This document shows positions 15,997-23,436 of a stretch of DNA of 31,577 nucleotides, one piece after another (position 1 is the stretch's first letter; each line of letters begins with the position of its first letter). Under the pieces are notes generated by a model. That model did not search any database and was not told the origin of the DNA. It saw only the letters and a program-made list of their open reading frames with translations. The position numbers and the translations under genes were made by a program. The DNA is from a bacterium (GTDB lineage Bacteria; Ratteibacteria; UBA8468; B48-G9; JAFGKM01): assembly GCA_029548585.1 (NCBI GenBank), contig JAKPNC010000248.1:1-31577 (forward strand), read 5' to 3'.

Positions 15997-16238
15997 TATA
16001 TTCCAAGGGCCTCTTTTATGGCTTCCCTGTCAAAACCCACTATTACCTTGCCTTCTATATCTATGACGGGAACACCCATCTGCCCGGACTTGTCTATCAT
16101 TTCCTTCCTCTTTTCTCCGTCCGCCCCCACGTCAAACTCCTCGTATGTTACACCGTTATCTTCAAGAAAAGTCTTTGCCTGTTTACAGTAAGGGCATGTT
16201 GAAGTAGAGTATACGGCGACCTTCTTTTTTTCAGCCAT
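15996..16238 (-). CDS. Glutaredoxin/NrdH-like redox protein
   Basis: An 80-residue thioredoxin-fold protein with Cys15/Cys18 (CPYC) and the cis-proline segment GVPVID at 55-60. It probably shuttles electrons from the neighbouring TrxB-like reductase to protein disulfides or peroxidases. AAGGAG lies about ten bases before the ATG. No glutathione-binding signature is evident, so reduction by the reductase is more likely than by glutathione. The genes overlap by one base. Confidence 0.92.
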   Translation of the reverse strand: MAEKKKVAVYSTSTCPYCKQAKTFLEDNGVTYEEFDVGADGEKRKEMIDKSGQMGVPVIDIEGKVIVGFDREAIKEALGI

Positions 16239-16294
16239 GTCAGATATTCTCCTTCCCGGGAAAATATGATCCGGCTATCCCGGTATTTACGGTA

Positions 16295-16912
16295 TTATCT
16301 CCCGCTCTTCAATTTTCGCGAAATAACAGCAATCCTTTTGCCGAGTTCTCTTGCTATAGTGAGATCAGTTTCCAGGGGTTGTCTCGAAGAATCCGGCCCG
16401 ACCACAGCGGTAGGACCGTACGGGGTTCCGCCCGATACGGTTTCAGCAAGCTCCCTGACAGAAAAAGGCACGCCCACGATTATCATGCCGTGATGGATAA
16501 GGGTCAGCATCATCGAAAGAAGGGTTGACTCCTGGCCGCCATGCATGGTTCCGGTACAGCAGAAAACGGCCGCCGGCTTGTCGACAAGAACACCCCTGGT
16601 CCAGAGTCCGCCCGTGGTGTCCCAGAAGTTCCTCATCTGGGAAGACATGTTGCCGAATCTTGTCGGACTTCCCACCACAAGACCGTCTATCTTTTCAAGC
16701 TCGCCGGGAGAGGCTACAGGAACCGCCTCCTGGTCTTTCATTGCCCTTCCTATCCTGCCGTCGGAGGCTATTACACCGGGAGGAAGAATCTCGGGAACCC
16801 TTCTTATCATGGGAATGCACCCTTCATCCTCTATCCCGGAGAATATCTCCCTTGCCATGCGGTACGTATTGCCGTACATGCTGTAATAAAGAACCATTAT
16901 CCTGGTTTCCAA
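16295..16912 (-). CDS. wrbA: WrbA-type NAD(P)H:quinone oxidoreductase
   Basis: FMN flavodoxin-like enzyme that reduces quinones by two electrons. MVLYYSMYGNTYRMA is the FMN phosphate loop, and GSPTRFGNMSSQMRNFWD is the WrbA signature near residues 81-98; the C-terminal GGTPYGPTAV is also typical. Length is 205 residues from a TTG start at 16912 that abuts the stop of the upstream flavoprotein. GGAGG eight bases before this TTG supports it. An in-frame ATG five codons later has only a poorly spaced AGGA. It is translationally linked with the flavoprotein upstream. Confidence 0.9.
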   Translation of the reverse strand: METRIMVLYYSMYGNTYRMAREIFSGIEDEGCIPMIRRVPEILPPGVIASDGRIGRAMKDQEAVPVASPGELEKIDGLVVGSPTRFGNMSSQMRNFWDTTGGLWTRGVLVDKPAAVFCCTGTMHGGQESTLLSMMLTLIHHGMIIVGVPFSVRELAETVSGGTPYGPTAVVGPDSSRQPLETDLTIARELGKRIAVISRKLKSGR

Positions 16913-17506
16913 TTACCCTGCCTCCCTGCTGTTTTCGACAAGAAGCCTTCCAATGTCCCGGGCTTTTTTTATGCATTCCGGATGCTTTTGAACGGCACCT
17001 TTTTCATCAACGCCAGGACAGAAAAGCTCGTACTTGTAAGAGGCTCCCACGGTGGCGAAGAAATTCTTCACCACCGACCTGGCGTTTTCAAAAAAATCCT
17101 TTCTGTCGGAACCTTCAACGGATATGAAAACTCCCTGCTTCCTTTTATTGTTTTTGTATGTTTTCAGCATATAAATGCCGAGCCACTGGCATTGGAAACG
17201 GTCGATCATCATCTTGGCCTGTGCCGAAACACTGCCGAAAAAAATGGGAGAAGCCAGGATGACGGCGTCCGCCTGTTCCATAAGCGGATATATCTTCTGC
17301 ATCTCGTCCTTCAGCTTGCACCTGCCGTCTCCCGTGATGTCAGGGCATTCCTGGCATGGAACAAATTTCATGGAATTGAGGAAGAACGTATCCACGTGAG
17401 CCCCCATCTTCACGGCTTCTTCAAGGCAGGCGTTCAGAAGAACCTCGCTGTTTCCTCCGCGTCTCGGGCTGGCCAGTACCGCCAGTATCCTGAAAGGGCT
17501 TCTCAC
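16913..17506 (-). CDS. NADPH-dependent FMN reductase/iron-sulfur flavoprotein-like
   Basis: A 197-residue flavodoxin-fold protein. ASPRRGGNSE at about 12-21 is the FMN loop and ASPIFFGSVSAQAK at about 85-98 the second flavin contact. Cys51, Cys54 and Cys63 form a C-x2-C-x8-C pattern where iron-sulfur flavoproteins have four cysteines, so one ligand is missing or placed elsewhere. The start is GTG at 17506, overlapping the stop of the 41-residue zinc-ribbon gene (GTGA), with AAGGA before it. These proteins reduce O2, H2O2 or other acceptors from ferredoxin in methanogens and clostridia; the role here is inferred from context. Confidence 0.82.
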   Translation of the reverse strand: MRSPFRILAVLASPRRGGNSEVLLNACLEEAVKMGAHVDTFFLNSMKFVPCQECPDITGDGRCKLKDEMQKIYPLMEQADAVILASPIFFGSVSAQAKMMIDRFQCQWLGIYMLKTYKNNKRKQGVFISVEGSDRKDFFENARSVVKNFFATVGASYKYELFCPGVDEKGAVQKHPECIKKARDIGRLLVENSREAG

Positions 17507-17628
17507 TTTTTTTCCTTCATCTTTTCTCCACAGCAGTAAACCTCTTTCTTATCCGTCCTGCCGCATTTCCTGCACTCGTAAACCTTCCCGTTCGAATCCT
17601 TGCGATCTCCACTGCAACACTTGCACAT
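17503..17628 (-). CDS. 41-residue cysteine-rich zinc-ribbon/rubredoxin-like protein
   Basis: A very small gene with a strong GGGAGG six bases before its ATG and a GTGA overlap with the next gene, which together argue it is real. The 41 residues contain seven cysteines: Cys2, 4, 5 at the N-terminus, a CRKC pair at 19/22, and Cys32/33. The ribbon-like spacing suggests binding of one zinc or iron. It lies 34 bases after superoxide reductase. It could be an electron donor to, or metal partner of, the reductase or the flavoprotein. No known family is claimed. Confidence 0.75.
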   Translation of the reverse strand: MCKCCSGDRKDSNGKVYECRKCGRTDKKEVYCCGEKMKEKK

Positions 17629-17662
17629 GACAACCTCCCGGCCCGCGGCCTATTGGTAATTT

Positions 17663-18043
17663 TCATATATTGACTTCTTTCGAGCCTTCCCACAAACCGT
17701 GTATATTGCAGTACGACGAAGCATAAAGCATTCCGCCCTTACCCGACTTGAAGTGAATCACGACCCCCGGAACCGTATATAGAGTGCTCGTATCCGGCCC
17801 CTCGGCTGAAGCTCCGTGGGAAGAAAATTCACACCTTGCCACCTGGTACGGGAACTTGCCGCCTTCAGGCTTGAAATAGACATCTATCCAGGAAATATGG
17901 TGGGCTGTAGTGTTGGGATGTGGTATCTCCTTGCCGATGCTTACCTTTGCAACTATGCCATTTTCAGGGCATGCCTCGATGATCTCTATCACGGGTACAT
18001 GCTTCTCCCTGGCCCAGTCTCCGCTCTGGTAAAGTTCTTTCAT
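17663..18043 (-). CDS. sor: Superoxide reductase (neelaredoxin type)
   Basis: Reduces superoxide to hydrogen peroxide without making oxygen, as is typical for anaerobes. The 126 residues carry the full single-iron centre: EKHVP with Glu14 and His15, His42 and His48 in HPNTTAHH, and Cys112 and His115 in CNIHG. The N-terminal desulforedoxin domain found in two-iron enzymes is absent. AAAAGGAGGTTGGA precedes the ATG, a near-perfect ribosome-binding site suggesting high expression. Rubredoxin encoded at 20746-20907 is the likely electron donor. Confidence 0.95.
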   Translation of the reverse strand: MKELYQSGDWAREKHVPVIEIIEACPENGIVAKVSIGKEIPHPNTTAHHISWIDVYFKPEGGKFPYQVARCEFSSHGASAEGPDTSTLYTVPGVVIHFKSGKGGMLYASSYCNIHGLWEGSKEVNI

Positions 18044-18097
18044 TCCAACCTCCTTTTAAGTGCGCCGCATGGTTAATAAAAACCTTTATACTGTCTC

Positions 18098-18433
18098 TCA
18101 GGTTCTCTCTTTGTACCGGTCAATAGCCTTCTTGAGCTCTGTCATATAGGTGAAAGATTGGCCGCCTCCCATCAGTACCGCAACGGTCCCGGCCTCCATT
18201 ATCTCCTCTTCGGTGGCGCCTGCCTTGAAAGCCTTTTCCGTGTGAAGGGCTATGCAGTAAGAACATCTCGAATTAACGGAGATGCCTACGGCTATAAGTT
18301 CCTTAGTCTTGAGACTAAGCTTCCCGTCCCTGAGAACGGAAGAGACAAATTCGTTGAATTTCCTGAACTCTTCGGGATTCATCTTCGAAAAGTATAGCAT
18401 GGCCTTGTTGAAATCATCCATCATTTCCTTCAT
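18098..18433 (-). CDS. AhpD-like carboxymuconolactone decarboxylase-family protein
   Basis: A 111-residue protein with the alkylhydroperoxidase D-type core: Cys57-x-x-Cys60 followed by His64 (CSYCIALH). These proteins use the Cys pair as a peroxidase or disulfide reductant. The frame opens at 18451, but GGGAGG six bases before the ATG at 18433 indicates the shorter start. It sits between ferritin and superoxide reductase, consistent with peroxide removal after superoxide reduction. A decarboxylase role is unlikely here. Confidence 0.9.
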   Translation of the reverse strand: MKEMMDDFNKAMLYFSKMNPEEFRKFNEFVSSVLRDGKLSLKTKELIAVGISVNSRCSYCIALHTEKAFKAGATEEEIMEAGTVAVLMGGGQSFTYMTELKKAIDRYKERT

Positions 18434-18492
18434 GGCTTGCCTCCCTGCCATAATCGTTTCATGCTTCTTGTCCGCCTGTTTTCTGAGAAGTC

Positions 18493-18978
18493 TTATTCTC
18501 TTTTTCCAAGCTCTGTGTCCAGGATAAACATGGCATCCGTCTTATCCTTTATCATGGAAAGCCTTTCCACTATTCCTGAAGCCGTGCTTTCCTCTTCAAC
18601 CTGCTCCTTGACAAACCATTGAAGGGCTATGGAAGCGGCTGCGTCATTGAGGCTGTTCGCAAGGTTGTACAGGTCGGTTATCATGGCCGTGACCTGCTTC
18701 TCGTGAGCCAGCGTCTTCTGAAAAACTTCCAGCGCCGATGAAAAGTCTGCAGGCGGCCGGTCTATGGCTCCCAGCAGGATCCTGGCTCCCCTTTCTCTCA
18801 TATGGTCGTAAAGCTTCATTGCATGGCTGTATTCCTCGTTCGCCTGGGCTTTCATCCAGCGGGCAAATCCTCTCAATCCCGCGTTGTCGAGGCAGGCTGA
18901 CATAGACAGGTAAAGGTAACCCGAATAAAGCTCGTTTTTGATCTGTTCGTTGAAAGCATCCTGAAGTTTTTTCTCCAT
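18493..18978 (-). CDS. ftnA: Ferritin (non-heme, FtnA type)
   Basis: Iron-storage subunit of 161 residues. The ferroxidase residues match classical bacterial ferritin with a one-residue shift: Glu16, Glu49, His52, Glu93, Gln126 and Glu129, with Tyr23 in the expected place. It should form a 24-mer shell that oxidises Fe2+ and stores iron, which also removes fuel for Fenton chemistry. AAGGGG precedes the ATG. It lies 19 bases after the rubrerythrin-like gene. Confidence 0.95.
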   Translation of the reverse strand: MEKKLQDAFNEQIKNELYSGYLYLSMSACLDNAGLRGFARWMKAQANEEYSHAMKLYDHMRERGARILLGAIDRPPADFSSALEVFQKTLAHEKQVTAMITDLYNLANSLNDAAASIALQWFVKEQVEEESTASGIVERLSMIKDKTDAMFILDTELGKRE

Positions 18979-18997
18979 GTGAATTTACCCCTTTTGA

Positions 18998-19480
18998 CTA
19001 AGCGTTGGCGGCCAATTTATTCTTCATCTCCGTAAGCCTGACAAAATGTTTTCTCTCCTCGTTAATTATCCTGTCAATTACTTTATGCTGGGTATCCTTC
19101 ACGAAATTCTTTGTCTCCATGTAATACATTATGGAGTCAAGCTCGCGCCTGATGGCAAAATCAAACACGCAGGCCATGTCTTTTGAACAGGTCAGCTGCT
19201 TCTCCGTATCGCCGGAAAAAATGAGGTTGTCAGCGTAAGACCTCAGGTACTGGAAGTATTCCCCGGGATAGGTCTCGGGAGGTTCGTATTTCTCAACTTT
19301 TCCCAGCATGCCGAGAAAGGTTTTCCTGTGAACCGTTTCTTCCCCGGCAAGGTATGAGAAGAGTTCCCTTATTTCACCAGGCCCGCTTCTTTCGGCAATA
19401 TCCCTGTAAAATTTCTCCCCGTTCTCCTCGATCCTTACCGCAAACTGGAATATCTCGCTCGCGTCAAAAAAAACACCCAT
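18998..19480 (-). CDS. Rubrerythrin-like diiron protein
   Basis: A 160-residue four-helix ferritin-like protein with Glu19 (EENGEKFY), Glu48-x-x-His51 (EETVH), Glu113 (RRELDS) and Glu142-x-x-His145 (EERKH). This is a complete diiron set. It has no rubredoxin domain, so electrons would come from the separate rubredoxin encoded upstream. AAGGAGG five bases before the ATG is a strong ribosome-binding site. Probably a peroxide reductase; only about 30 bases separate it from the flavodiiron gene. Confidence 0.87.
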   Translation of the reverse strand: MGVFFDASEIFQFAVRIEENGEKFYRDIAERSGPGEIRELFSYLAGEETVHRKTFLGMLGKVEKYEPPETYPGEYFQYLRSYADNLIFSGDTEKQLTCSKDMACVFDFAIRRELDSIMYYMETKNFVKDTQHKVIDRIINEERKHFVRLTEMKNKLAANA

Positions 19481-19512
19481 CCTTACCTCCTTGTGAATTT
19501 ATTCTCTTCAAT

Positions 19513-20691
19513 TCACGTAAGACCAAGCTTTTCATGTTTTTCGAATATCTTTCCGGCAAGGCCTGCAAGGGATTCAAAATCCTTTTCCAAAGGATACCCC
19601 TTTGCAATAACCGGTTCAATGACCTCGATATTCCCCGGCAGCATTTCGGTTATCATCTTCAGCATGTTGCCCCCCCACCCGAACGAGCCTATGACCGAGG
19701 CAAACCTTGTTTTCGGCCTGAGGATCCTGAAAAGGTAAGTGGCATACAGGGCCGCGGGATGCGGGCCGGTAAGAACCATGGGGCTTCCGATAACGACCGT
19801 CGCGGCGTCAACCAGGGATGAGGCAAGTTCTCCCACGTCGGAGGAAACCAGGTTGAAGGGCTTCGCCCCGACACCCTGATCTATGAGCCTGTTGGTAAAG
19901 AAATCGACCATCGCGGCAACGCTGCCGTGCATGGAAACGTAAGGGATTACCACCTGGTTCCTTACCTTATCCGAAACCCAGTCCCTGTATGCATCGAGGA
20001 TGAAGGAAGGATTCCTGTGAACCGGGCCGTGGCTTGGCGCGATTACCTCGGGGGAAAGGGCTTCCACCGCTTCAAGATGCCTGGCGATATTGCTTCTGAA
20101 AGGCATCATTATCTCGGCGTAATACCTCTTGGCCGAAGCGTAAAGCTTACCGTCACTGCGGCCGTAAAAATCGCTTTCTGCAAGGTGGGAGCCGAAAAGG
20201 TCGCACGGGAAAAGTATCTTTTCTTCGGGACAATACGTGAGGATAGTCTCAGGCCAGTGCGCCCAGGGAGCATCCATGAAAACCAGGCTCCTTCTGCCTA
20301 TTGAAAGGGACTGGCCGTTTTTGACCTTTTCAATTTTCTCAGGCGGGATGAGAAGCATTGACTGAAGCAGGCCGGATGCCTTCTCCCCTGCCAGAACCCT
20401 TGAACCGGGAAATCGTTTGAGCATCTCCGGGATGCTTCCGCTGTGATCCTGCTCGGAATGGTTGGAAACTATGTAATCGATCCTGTCAACCCCTATCTTC
20501 TCAAGCCCCCTGACAAGATCCATAGTCTTTGACGGGTCGGCGGTATCTATGAGAACATTCTTTTCATCCCTGATGAAATACGAATTGTAGGTGGTCCCGT
20601 CCGGAAGGGGAATAAGCTCATCGAAAAGCTTCCTGTCCCAGTCATGGATAATCATGCCGTAAACACCCTTTTTAATCTCGCTTATGACCAT
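19513..20691 (-). CDS. fprA: Flavodiiron protein (A-type flavoprotein)
   Basis: Cytosolic oxygen or nitric-oxide reductase. The N-terminal metallo-beta-lactamase domain has all diiron ligands: His78, Glu80, Asp82 (NHSEQDHSGS), His145 (AHWPET), Asp164 (FPCDLFGSH) and His221 (PSHGP). The C-terminal flavodoxin domain from about residue 250 has YVSMHGSVAAM, the FMN loop, and FGWGG near 335. Length of 392 is normal for class A without extra redox domains. GGAGG sits eight bases before the ATG. Rubredoxin encoded 54 bases upstream is the classic donor. Confidence 0.95.
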   Translation of the reverse strand: MVISEIKKGVYGMIIHDWDRKLFDELIPLPDGTTYNSYFIRDEKNVLIDTADPSKTMDLVRGLEKIGVDRIDYIVSNHSEQDHSGSIPEMLKRFPGSRVLAGEKASGLLQSMLLIPPEKIEKVKNGQSLSIGRRSLVFMDAPWAHWPETILTYCPEEKILFPCDLFGSHLAESDFYGRSDGKLYASAKRYYAEIMMPFRSNIARHLEAVEALSPEVIAPSHGPVHRNPSFILDAYRDWVSDKVRNQVVIPYVSMHGSVAAMVDFFTNRLIDQGVGAKPFNLVSSDVGELASSLVDAATVVIGSPMVLTGPHPAALYATYLFRILRPKTRFASVIGSFGWGGNMLKMITEMLPGNIEVIEPVIAKGYPLEKDFESLAGLAGKIFEKHEKLGLT

Positions 20692-20745
20692 CTTTCAATC
20701 CTCCATCCTTGCCCGGATTCATCCGGCCGGGCCGGAAATCTATTC

Positions 20746-20907
20746 TTATTTCACTTTTTCAAACTGGTCCTTTCCGACCCCGCACAGCGGGCATTTCCAG
20801 TCTTCAGGAAGGTCATCGAAACTCGTTAACGGCTTTATACCGCCGTCAGGATCGCCCTGCGCCGGATCGTATATGTACCCGCATACCTTGCACTCGTACT
20901 TGTCCAT
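20746..20907 (-). CDS. Rubredoxin
   Basis: A 53-residue electron carrier with the two knuckles CKVCGY (Cys6, Cys9) and CPLCGV (Cys39, Cys42) that bind one iron, plus the conserved aromatic YIYDPAQGD stretch. GGAG nine bases before the ATG at 20907 supports the start; an in-frame ATG two codons earlier is too close to it. It likely donates electrons to the flavodiiron protein, rubrerythrin-like proteins and superoxide reductase in this cluster. Confidence 0.96.
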   Translation of the reverse strand: MDKYECKVCGYIYDPAQGDPDGGIKPLTSFDDLPEDWKCPLCGVGKDQFEKVK

Positions 20908-20955
20908 TATCATTTTCTCCTTTTTTGTTCGGCAATAATTATTTCTTTGAAAATT

Positions 20956-21384
20956 TTAGTTCGCCCCTGCACGCGCGGCCTCGGCGCATTTTTTGCACGT
21001 TCCCCTGAAATTCATATGATACTCGTCCACTATGTGGCCTTCTATCTCCTTCCTGGAGAGAAGCTCGCAGTCATGGAATATGTCGTATACGACCCCGCAT
21101 TTCCTGCACTTGAAATGGAGATGGGCACTCCCGGAATAATCGTATCTCACCTCGTTTTCCTCCACGGTAACCTGGGAGACTATTTTCTTTGCCACGAGCA
21201 CCTTTAGGGTATTGTATACCGTTGTCCTCGAAAGTGTCGGTATCTCCTTTTCCAGAGACCGGTATATGGTATCTACCGTTGGATGGGTCCTGTGGTTGAC
21301 AAGATATTCAAGAATCTTCAGCCTGTGGTAGGACGCCTGTACATTCTTGCTTTCAAGCAACTGAACTATCGATTCCCTATTCAT
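20956..21384 (-). CDS. perR: PerR-type Fur-family peroxide sensor/repressor
   Basis: DNA-binding repressor of 142 residues. The winged helix includes LSRTTVYNTLKVL at about 51-63. Metal-sensing residues align with Bacillus PerR with a three-residue offset: His34, Asp82, His88, His90 and Asp101; an Asp rather than Glu at the last position is the PerR mark and makes Fe-dependent peroxide sensing plausible. The structural zinc site has Cys93/96 and Cys130/133. Start overlaps the ogg stop (ATGA), with GGGGAGG seven bases ahead. It likely controls the downstream oxygen-defence genes and itself. Confidence 0.92.
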   Translation of the reverse strand: MNRESIVQLLESKNVQASYHRLKILEYLVNHRTHPTVDTIYRSLEKEIPTLSRTTVYNTLKVLVAKKIVSQVTVEENEVRYDYSGSAHLHFKCRKCGVVYDIFHDCELLSRKEIEGHIVDEYHMNFRGTCKKCAEAARAGAN

Positions 21385-22019
21385 TTAAATACCTCCCCGT
21401 TGAAGAAATGCCAGAAGACAAAATCGAGATGAGGCATGGGGATAGATACGACACTGAAAGCGAATTCTGCCATCGCCTTCTCAATTTCCTTGTATTTTTT
21501 TCCAGAAAGGCTCCCCGGAATTTCGCTTATGACCCCTGCCAGAAAAAGCCCCCTGAGTATATGCCTGTCAAGTATTGCAAGGTCAAATCCCTTGCCTGTA
21601 TTTCTCAGGAAATGGCTGGCTTCCTTGTAGCCCATTCCTCTGACATTTTTCACGATATATTCCCTCATCAGGAAAGGATCCTTTTCCCCGTTTATAATAT
21701 TTCTCATAAGGGAATCTTCGCCAAAATACCTTTTCCTCGCCTCTACTATGTACCTCGCCTTGTTATTCCTGAACCTCACTCCGTTGAAACCCATGGAGAT
21801 CTCCTTCTCGGATCCGTGTGAAAGAAGGCCGTTCCCGTAAAGCCTTTCAACGTTTTCCCAGCATACCCGCGCCTTGCACTGCGGCGTCAGCAGGCAGAAG
21901 AAGAACTCCTTTTCGATCTTTTCATCCGTTTTATTATTCCTGAACTCGTTTAGCCTTGACAAAATTTCAGGTTTTACTGTCTTGTGTAAATTCTGCAAAC
22001 TTGTAATAATGTCAACCAT
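21381..22019 (-). CDS. ogg: Ogg2-type 8-oxoguanine DNA glycosylase/AP lyase
   Basis: Removes oxidised guanine from DNA and cuts the abasic site. The 212-residue single-domain protein has the helix-hairpin-helix NVRGMGYKEASHFLRN with catalytic Lys132, and Asp151 in LDRHILRG; this spacing matches the archaeal-type Ogg2 family, which also occurs in anaerobic bacteria. It is the first gene before perR, sharing a 4-base overlap, so DNA repair is tied to the peroxide regulon. No Shine-Dalgarno precedes the ATG; see the promoter feature. Confidence 0.9.
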   Translation of the reverse strand: MVDIITSLQNLHKTVKPEILSRLNEFRNNKTDEKIEKEFFFCLLTPQCKARVCWENVERLYGNGLLSHGSEKEISMGFNGVRFRNNKARYIVEARKRYFGEDSLMRNIINGEKDPFLMREYIVKNVRGMGYKEASHFLRNTGKGFDLAILDRHILRGLFLAGVISEIPGSLSGKKYKEIEKAMAEFAFSVVSIPMPHLDFVFWHFFNGEVFK

Positions 22020-22026
22020 TTGTTAT

Positions 22027-22054
22027 ATTATACCCTTCTTTTAAAGGGTAGCAA
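22027..22054 (-). promoter_or_regulatory. Promoter of the ogg-perR block, apparently leaderless
   Basis: On the minus strand TTGCTA (22049-22054), 16 bases, TATAAT (22027-22032). Only seven bases separate the -10 from the ATG at 22019, so transcription would start within a base or two of the start codon. The spacer holds a perfect 6-bp inverted repeat ACCCTT/AAGGGT (22032-22049), a possible operator. It does not match the PerR box consensus well. Confidence 0.6.
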
Positions 22055-22156
22055 GCCTTGAAAAGACTCGTACCCCTCTTCACCCGCCTTTCCAAAAACT
22101 TGTTCAGTCTTTATCCAAATCCTTCTTACCCATCCCTGAACACTGAAGTCTTTCCG

Positions 22157-22633
22157 TCATGCAAAATGCCTTGATATCCAGTCCCCTAAGAAATGGGTAA
22201 TAAGAATTACGATCAATGCAATAAATATGTGTTCCCCGATCACCGGGAGAGGCCTCTCGCCCTGGTTTTTTGCAAGTATGTAACTGAATACTGTAAGAAG
22301 CGCTATTCCCCAGGCTATGCTTACAGGGACGGCAACTGGAAGAGGCAGGAAGATCACCGGCAGGAGAAATGTGATGGCAAAGATGAATTTTGAAAGAAAT
22401 GTGGAGATGGTCGATATCCATATCTCTCTCTTGCCGTGCTTGTTTTCGGCCTCTTCGGAAACATGTATCCCCAGCGCGTCGGAGAGAGCGTCTGCTACGG
22501 CTATGGTGAGTATTCCTCCCATAATAACGGCCCTCGAGTGGGTTCCTGAATGAAGCCCCACGAGCAGGCCCAGGGTGGTTATCACCCCGGAAGTCACTCC
22601 GAAACTGAGTCCTGTTTTAAGAGAATGGTCCAT
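22157..22633 (-). CDS. VIT1/CCC1-family Fe2+/Mn2+ transporter
   Basis: Membrane protein of 158 residues with about five helices. The opening FGVTSGVITTLGLLVGL and the later VADALSDALGIHVSEEAE are the family's conserved helix ends carrying the acidic metal ligands. In bacteria such proteins are thought to export or sequester Fe2+ or Mn2+. The ATG overlaps the stop of the upstream isomerase-like gene by one base (TAATG). It lies ahead of the oxygen-defence block on the same strand but with its own 137-base gap to ogg. The usual family is longer (about 220 residues), so this is a short form. Confidence 0.82.
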   Translation of the reverse strand: MDHSLKTGLSFGVTSGVITTLGLLVGLHSGTHSRAVIMGGILTIAVADALSDALGIHVSEEAENKHGKREIWISTISTFLSKFIFAITFLLPVIFLPLPVAVPVSIAWGIALLTVFSYILAKNQGERPLPVIGEHIFIALIVILITHFLGDWISRHFA

Positions 22634-23379
22634 TATGTTTTAATCCCCCCCTTGTGTCGGACGATGTTTTCAATGCATATTCTTGCGCTCTCCATTGGTT
22701 TTCTTTCCCTTATATCGCTGAACTCCACAATAAGCCACTCTACGCCTGTCTCTCCAGCCTTTCTGCATATGGCATCCATGTCGAGGATTCCTTCACCTGC
22801 TTCTGCAACAGAACCGTCCCGGTTGATATCCTTGCAGTGCAGTAGTGGAACCCTTCCTCTGAATTTCTCCAGCCATTCAACGGGATCGCCCCCGGCCTTT
22901 GAAATGAAATGAGTATCGAGCTCGAATCTGACCATGTCCCTGTCCGCTCGTTCCGATAGCATGGACATGGGAGTTACAATGTTTGTAGGTCCGACCTCAG
23001 GGGCGTGGTTATGGTAGAGAAGGGTCATGCCGGCACGGCGTGCTTCCTCACCGGCCCTTTCTATGGTTTTTATGGCTGAATCCCATTCTTTTATCATGTC
23101 AGGGGTTCCGACCGTAACATAACGGTAACCTAAGCGCCCCTTGCGCACGTATATGTCATCGGAGCCGTCAAAAAGCCTGTTTATGCCGTCTGAATATATC
23201 CCGACAGCTTTCAATCCTTCATCCTCAAGACAATCGGCAAGCTTTTCGGGGTCGGCCTTCCCAAAAGAAAAAGCAAACTCTACGCCCTCATATCCCATCG
23301 AGGCAAGAGCTTTCAACGTGGAAAGATAGTTCCGGTTGTAATCTTCGGGAATGGAATATAACTGTATCCCTATTCTCAT
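22633..23379 (-). CDS. Sugar phosphate isomerase/epimerase-like TIM barrel protein
   Basis: A 248-residue xylose isomerase-like TIM barrel. Visible landmarks are IGIQLYSI at the N-terminus, YHNH at 122-125, FELDTHF at 152-158, LHCKD at 180-184 and IVEF at 217-220, the usual metal-binding Glu, Asp, His and Glu positions. Substrate unknown; related proteins act on inositol derivatives, hydroxypyruvate or ketoses. GGAGG precedes the ATG by four bases. It is translationally coupled to the VIT-like gene, an odd pairing with no obvious shared pathway. Confidence 0.85.
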   Translation of the reverse strand: MRIGIQLYSIPEDYNRNYLSTLKALASMGYEGVEFAFSFGKADPEKLADCLEDEGLKAVGIYSDGINRLFDGSDDIYVRKGRLGYRYVTVGTPDMIKEWDSAIKTIERAGEEARRAGMTLLYHNHAPEVGPTNIVTPMSMLSERADRDMVRFELDTHFISKAGGDPVEWLEKFRGRVPLLHCKDINRDGSVAEAGEGILDMDAICRKAGETGVEWLIVEFSDIRERKPMESARICIENIVRHKGGIKT

Positions 23380-23436
23380 AACGCCTCCTGGCGAATATCA
23401 TCCCGAAATAGATTTGGGAGACAAAGCAATTTGGTC

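Noticed and set aside
16541..17539. 332-codon plus-strand open frame
   Set aside because: Covers the antisense of wrbA, the flavoprotein and the zinc-ribbon gene; no support beyond openness.
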